Origin: Mogibacterium diversum | GTDB taxonomy: Bacteria > Bacillota > Clostridia > Peptostreptococcales > Anaerovoracaceae | Length of the DNA stretch: 64,000 nucleotides | Assembly: GCF_002998925.1 (NCBI RefSeq) | Contig: NZ_CP027228.1 | Span: 620,001-684,000, forward strand | Direction of reading: 5' to 3' | In this document: positions 61,001 to 64,000 of the stretch, one piece after another | Layout: each line of letters opens with the position of its first letter | Position numbering within the stretch: the first letter of the stretch is position 1 | Notes under the pieces: generated by a model | What the model saw: the letters and a program-made list of their open reading frames with translations, nothing else | Databases searched by the model: none | Told to the model about the DNA's origin: nothing | Program-made: the position numbers and the translations under genes

Positions 61001-61154
61001 TACCATTAGCTGTTGGAGGTCCCTCATAGAATACGAAACTAGGATCTCCCTCTCGTTCCTTTACGCAGAGATGCAGAAGATCTATGTCAGACCAATGCTG
61101 AACCTGTTCTTCTTGAATATCTGCTACTGATTTCTCAGATAAGTTTTCAAACAT
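58026..61154 (-). CDS. ileS: Isoleucyl-tRNA synthetase, eukaryote-like type 2
   Basis: A class I synthetase of about 1042 residues. HIGH-type motif PTANGKPGIHH near 49, editing domain CP1 with GWDTHGLPVEIEVEKQLG before it, KMSKH near 594 and a long C-terminal anticodon region (about 690-1042). The N-terminal half (ESAWWIIKKFFDAGLIYEG, CARCGTGLASHEVAQGY) matches the IleRS2 group, which includes eukaryotic and mupirocin-resistant bacterial enzymes, rather than the shorter zinc-tailed type 1. ATG 61154 follows GGAAGGG; a longer frame starts at 61181. No T-box leader is visible. Confidence 0.95.
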   Translation of the reverse strand: MFENLSEKSVADIQEEQVQHWSDIDLLHLCVKEREGDPSFVFYEGPPTANGKPGIHHVMARTLKDSINRYKTMQGFQVKRKAGWDTHGLPVEIEVEKQLGMSGKNDIEKYGIKEFNEKCRESVFKYTSLWREMSEKMAYLADMDDPYITYDNNYIESAWWIIKKFFDAGLIYEGHKVLPYCARCGTGLASHEVAQGYKEDPVLTVTCKFKRRDRENEYFLAWTTTPWTLPSNILITVGPEVVYVRAKMLEGEEEGNIFYVAKNLADKVLGEGKYEVLEEMTGKDLEYVPYEPLSTFVYGEDLDNVKGFYVATADYVTVEDGTGLVHTAYAFGEDDYNTCRKYGVDFAEPVDEKGCFTTTPWEGRFVMEEGLDVEILKYFAAEDKVFAKQKMVHNYPHCWRCDTPLVYYSKPGWYIEMTKLRDNLVANNNTVNWYPPYVGEKRFGNWIADVKDWNISRSRYWGTPIPIWRCECGHLESAGSRAELAEKAVEDVNPDTIELHRPYVDDIHFKCPCCGKTMERIPEVMDCWFDSGAMPYAQWHYPFENADRFEKELFPADFICEGIDQTRGWFYSLMAISTFIMDRAPYKNVLVNDLILDAKGKKMSKHVGNTVDPFDMMSKYGADVIRWYLVSVSPAWTPTKFDEEGVKDVQSKFFGTLRNIYNFFVLYSNMDDLDPASLDVPYENRPELDRWIISRYNRLVANVTEYMDEYDHMKTVRAINDFVVEDFSNWYIRRARRRFYAEGMTDDKKSVYATTYEVLLGVIKMIAPIAPFISDEMYVKLTGEKTVHIAHFPTSNGNLIDEKTEERMGLVKTLVNLGRGTREKERLKVRQPLSEVIVDGKYEELISDLVPLITEELNVKNVVFENDLDKYMNFAVKPDFKAAGPVLGKDIKEFAGKLAKLDAKELIADVSAGPVKLELGGKEYEITEDFLDVRISAKDGFVVGMENNVFTILDTTLTPELVNEGYVREVISKVQQLRKQNDFEMLDHITISFEADEEVKAAVLDAADHIKEETLADSLVEASGLEKFDINGHKTGLAVAKC

Positions 61155-61275
61155 TTTTAATATCCCTTCCTCTAACATCATTTATTATTAATATAAACAA
61201 AATATTTATTCATTTTACTATCCAAAGCACAAATTGTCAATAAACGAGCGCTATGTATATAGCCAAAAACAAATA

Positions 61276-62184
61276 CTATGATTTGGTCTTATACCTAAGA
61301 GTTTCTTTGATTTTATCAACGATTTCGCCGTGATTGACTATCCTTAGATCAGGGTAAGATTTAAGAATTCTACCAGTCCCGAAGAACTTAGTCTTACGCA
61401 TCTTCTTATAAAATTCTTCTCTTGCAAGCTCATAGTCTCTCTTCATATCTGCAAGTTCCTTTGCAACCTCAGCCCTTCTCTCTGCAGCTGCATCCCTAAT
61501 TTCAGCGTTGAAGGAGGTGCTTTCGGCTCTATAAGCGTCAACCTTTCCCTTAGCATTTATGGCATCATCACCTATTCTAGTACTGAGCAAGTCACTGAAT
61601 TCAGTCATCGATTTTTTCATATCATCAAGACGCGTAATCCTTTTGTTAAGTCCGAGCGTGATAAGTACAGAAACAGCGAAGTCTGAAATAAACGCAATAT
61701 ATGCTATAAGAAGCAATATTATCCCAAATGTAGATGTTCCCAGGCCCCCGAATACTACCTCAACAAATGGCTGTATTCGCCTCACTACAACCAAAATTCC
61801 AAATCCCCATATAATGCTGAATTCTAGGCAAATATATCCATGATAATTAAATGGTTTCGAAGTATAATCCCACCATCTAGCATGAAATATTTTTAAAAGC
61901 GCATATCCTCCGACTAACTCAAGCATTGTGGATAGCAACATACCAAGGAGAAACACCTGTACATCTGTAGTAAATGAACTATGGTCTAATCCAAGCGCCT
62001 TTACCAGAAGGATAACAAAAAGCGAACCAAAACCGTATATCGGACAAATAGGTCCATTTAAAAATCCTCTATTTACGACAATTCCTTTACTGATTGCTTG
62101 ATAAATAACTTCTGTAATCCAGCCGATTACTGCATATACAAGAAAAAATATTGCAATATCAGTCAGTATATATCCAGCTATCAT
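61276..62184 (-). CDS. CmpB-family (putative ABC transporter permease) membrane protein
   Basis: A 302-residue protein. The N-terminal 190 residues contain about five to six hydrophobic segments with family marks IGWITEVIYQ near 21, RGFLNGPICPIYGFG near 38-52 and WWDYTSKPFNYHGYICLEFS near 105-124. Residues about 200-302 form a charged, helical cytosolic tail rich in Lys, Arg and Glu. The family is labelled as ABC permease but the function is not established. Its start overlaps the end of ppk by four bases (ATGA). Confidence 0.88.
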   Translation of the reverse strand: MIAGYILTDIAIFFLVYAVIGWITEVIYQAISKGIVVNRGFLNGPICPIYGFGSLFVILLVKALGLDHSSFTTDVQVFLLGMLLSTMLELVGGYALLKIFHARWWDYTSKPFNYHGYICLEFSIIWGFGILVVVRRIQPFVEVVFGGLGTSTFGIILLLIAYIAFISDFAVSVLITLGLNKRITRLDDMKKSMTEFSDLLSTRIGDDAINAKGKVDAYRAESTSFNAEIRDAAAERRAEVAKELADMKRDYELAREEFYKKMRKTKFFGTGRILKSYPDLRIVNHGEIVDKIKETLRYKTKS

Positions 62185-64000
62185 TGTCCCTCCCTTTGAT
62201 TGTGACCTCCAAATTCCTTTAAGAGCCTCTCCTGACTGTCGAACATTATACCATTAGATGCGATATTAACATATCTCCCATCTGAAAGAAAGTACTTAGC
62301 CCTGGCGTTATCCATCATATTCATCCGCATAATTAACTTTATCTTCGCAATACAAGTTTCATCTGTTATAGGGAAAGCTAGCTCAAAACGTTTATCCATA
62401 TTTCTGTTCATAATATCCGCCGATGAAATATACACACGTTCATCTGAGCCACTTCCGAATATATATACGCGAGAATGCTCTAAGAACCTACCTACAATGC
62501 TTATTATTTGAATATTATCGGTGTATTCTTCTACACCAGGCAGGATTGTACAAATTCCTCTAACTATCATGCGAACTTTAACACCAGCCTGTGATGCCTC
62601 AGATAGCTTTTCTACGATGTAACGGTCTGAAAGTGAATTTACTTTTATAAAAATTCTTCCTTTAGATCCCTTTGCACATTCACGCTCAATTAACTCAATA
62701 AGACGCTTCCTCATACAAGAAGGTGATGTAATTATATATCTAAATTGATTATCAATAATCCCATCGATGGCATTATCGAATAGAATTGAAACCTCCTCAC
62801 CAAGTATACGGTTTGATGTTAGAATTGAAAAATCAGTATACTGGTGTGCTGTAGTTTCGTTATAATTTCCGGTTCCAACCTGCGTAATGATTTCTTGCTC
62901 TCCAATTTTACTAAATGACTTTTTAAAGACAATCTGACATGCCTTAAAATGCGACTTAAATCGCTTAGTTCCGTAATATACTTCACATCCAGAATCTTTA
63001 AGTTTTTTTGCCCAATCTACGTTATTGGCCTCGTCAAACCTAGCCCTGAGTTCAATAAGTACTCTAACACGCTTACCATTATTAGCAGCTTTTATCAAAT
63101 ATTCGATAATTCTAGGATGACTGGTCATTCTATAAATACTGATTTTTATTTCTTTGACTTTACTATGGCTCGCAGCTTCTCTTAAAAGTTCAAGCAAGTT
63201 ATCCATTGAATCATAAGGATATGCATCGAGCAAATCCCTTTCCATTATCAGATCTATAATATTGGCTCTAACCTTTTTCTCAGAATTTGTTTTACGTAAT
63301 TCAGGAAATGAGTTATTCAAAACTATGTGCCTTGATAGGTGCTCCTTTAAGGAGCCTAGGTGACTTAACGACGGAATATTGGAACAAAGAACTAATTCCT
63401 CATTTGGAAGCTTAAGAATATCTTTCAAGCAATCATAGAGACTATTATCAATACATTCGGAATATGCAAATGCTCCTACAAACTCTGAATTTCCACGCTT
63501 ATCAAGCATCTTTTTTATTCGTTCTATTGCGCCAGTTCCAAGATTGAAATTGTCATATTCAAAGTCAATATCAGCATTTCTAAAAGCCGTAAAAGCTATA
63601 AACCCTTTTGGTTCAAATGGGAAACATATATTATTCAGATACAATCTAATAAGCTCTAAAGGAAGTAATAAATTAATACCATACGAATTGCGAACAATTA
63701 CACCTTTTAAAAGCGACTCTGGAATTTCAACTATCATCAGTTTTCTGATATTATCTACAGAAGTATCAATAAGAATATACTGATGACTATCTTTTATGTT
63801 TTCCGAAATATCGCTTTTATCAACAAATTGCGGCTTAAAACTCGATGAAAACTTCATAAGAAACTGCCCATCAACAAAGTCGTAATCAGATTCCGTTAAA
63901 TCTTTATAAGAACCGCAGTGCACACCTATTTCTCTCAGTTCTTTGTATATCTGTTCAGTTATCATTTCAGCTTTTTCATTAATTGTACGTATCTCACGCC
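62181..64000 (-). CDS. ppk: Polyphosphate kinase 1 (partial, cut by right edge)
   Basis: About 606 C-terminal residues are visible. The frame stays open to base 64000 (REIRTINEKAEMI), so the true N-terminus is outside the window; family members are about 690-720 residues. Ppk forms polyphosphate from ATP through a phosphohistidine. Visible are the head-to-catalytic segment FVGAFAYSE, SIYRMTSHPRI, the likely active histidine in FKSHFKACQIVF, the VGTGNYNETTAHQYTDFSIL block and the second histidine in FLEHSRVYIFGSG. The CmpB gene is coupled downstream. Confidence 0.95.
   Translation of the reverse strand, partial: REIRTINEKAEMITEQIYKELREIGVHCGSYKDLTESDYDFVDGQFLMKFSSSFKPQFVDKSDISENIKDSHQYILIDTSVDNIRKLMIVEIPESLLKGVIVRNSYGINLLLPLELIRLYLNNICFPFEPKGFIAFTAFRNADIDFEYDNFNLGTGAIERIKKMLDKRGNSEFVGAFAYSECIDNSLYDCLKDILKLPNEELVLCSNIPSLSHLGSLKEHLSRHIVLNNSFPELRKTNSEKKVRANIIDLIMERDLLDAYPYDSMDNLLELLREAASHSKVKEIKISIYRMTSHPRIIEYLIKAANNGKRVRVLIELRARFDEANNVDWAKKLKDSGCEVYYGTKRFKSHFKACQIVFKKSFSKIGEQEIITQVGTGNYNETTAHQYTDFSILTSNRILGEEVSILFDNAIDGIIDNQFRYIITSPSCMRKRLIELIERECAKGSKGRIFIKVNSLSDRYIVEKLSEASQAGVKVRMIVRGICTILPGVEEYTDNIQIISIVGRFLEHSRVYIFGSGSDERVYISSADIMNRNMDKRFELAFPITDETCIAKIKLIMRMNMMDNARAKYFLSDGRYVNIASNGIMFDSQERLLKEFGGHNQREGQ

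Noticed and set aside
61155..61275. Possible T-box leader before ileS
   Set aside because: The gap is about 100 bases with no T-box sequence, specifier hairpin or terminator.

Overview
The window looks like an AT-rich chromosome segment of a low-GC Gram-positive anaerobe of class Clostridia. Support comes from the IspH-S1 fusion protein, the orders plsX-rnc-smc-ftsY-der and yraN-comM-dprA-topA-hslVU, an HrcA/CIRCE site, the absence of respiratory genes here, and strong AGGAGG ribosome binding sites. A member of Eubacteriales family XIII (Mogibacterium/[Eubacterium]-like) is my guess from gene style; no search was possible. Nearly all genes are on the minus strand, and most of the window is ordinary core genome.

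Layout. (1) 1-8979, minus: Ser/Thr kinase (cut by the left edge), PP2C phosphatase, rsmB, a YugP-type membrane protease, fmt, def and priA, followed by asnA and queH. (2) 9109-10008, plus: a lone YtqA-type radical SAM gene starting with TTG. (3) 10101-12770, minus: a large secreted SH3-repeat glucosaminidase. (4) 13021-14521, minus: a 16-gene tRNA operon, all genes encoding CCA, with its own promoter inside the end of yigZ and a clean terminator. (5) 14614-22217, minus: yigZ, hslU, hslV, topA, dprA, comM, yraN. (6) A Cof-type HAD phosphatase, then a divergent plus-strand trkA-trkH-trkH potassium uptake operon to 27709. (7) 27720-30825 is the only accessory region: relics of ISL3, IS21 and IS30 transposases, a decayed phage terminase small-subunit gene, an XRE/DUF6442 pair with a readable promoter and operator, an alpha/beta hydrolase, and the tail of an unidentified gene. 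(8) 30826-39246, minus: rnr, ispH-S1 fusion, eno, tpiA, pgk, gap. (9) trmL, nth, then a divergent GntR regulator and a convergent hydrolase-like gene that lacks its catalytic serine. (10) clpB behind a perfect CIRCE element, an S2P-like protease and miaB. (11) 47225-56739, minus: plsX, rnc, smc, ftsY, der and an unusual plsY-gpsA fusion, linking phospholipid synthesis with chromosome segregation, secretion and ribosome assembly genes. (12) rlmN, a eukaryote-like type 2 ileS, a CmpB-family membrane protein and polyphosphate kinase, which runs off the right edge.

I found no CRISPR array, rRNA, riboswitch, T-box, origin or intact mobile element. The least ordinary items are the PlsY-GpsA fusion, the serine-less hydrolase, a GAPDH with tryptophan where NAD-type enzymes carry aspartate, a tRNA-Tyr with a C1:G72 end pair, and the mosaic of decayed mobile DNA. 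Function calls come from family motifs read by eye.
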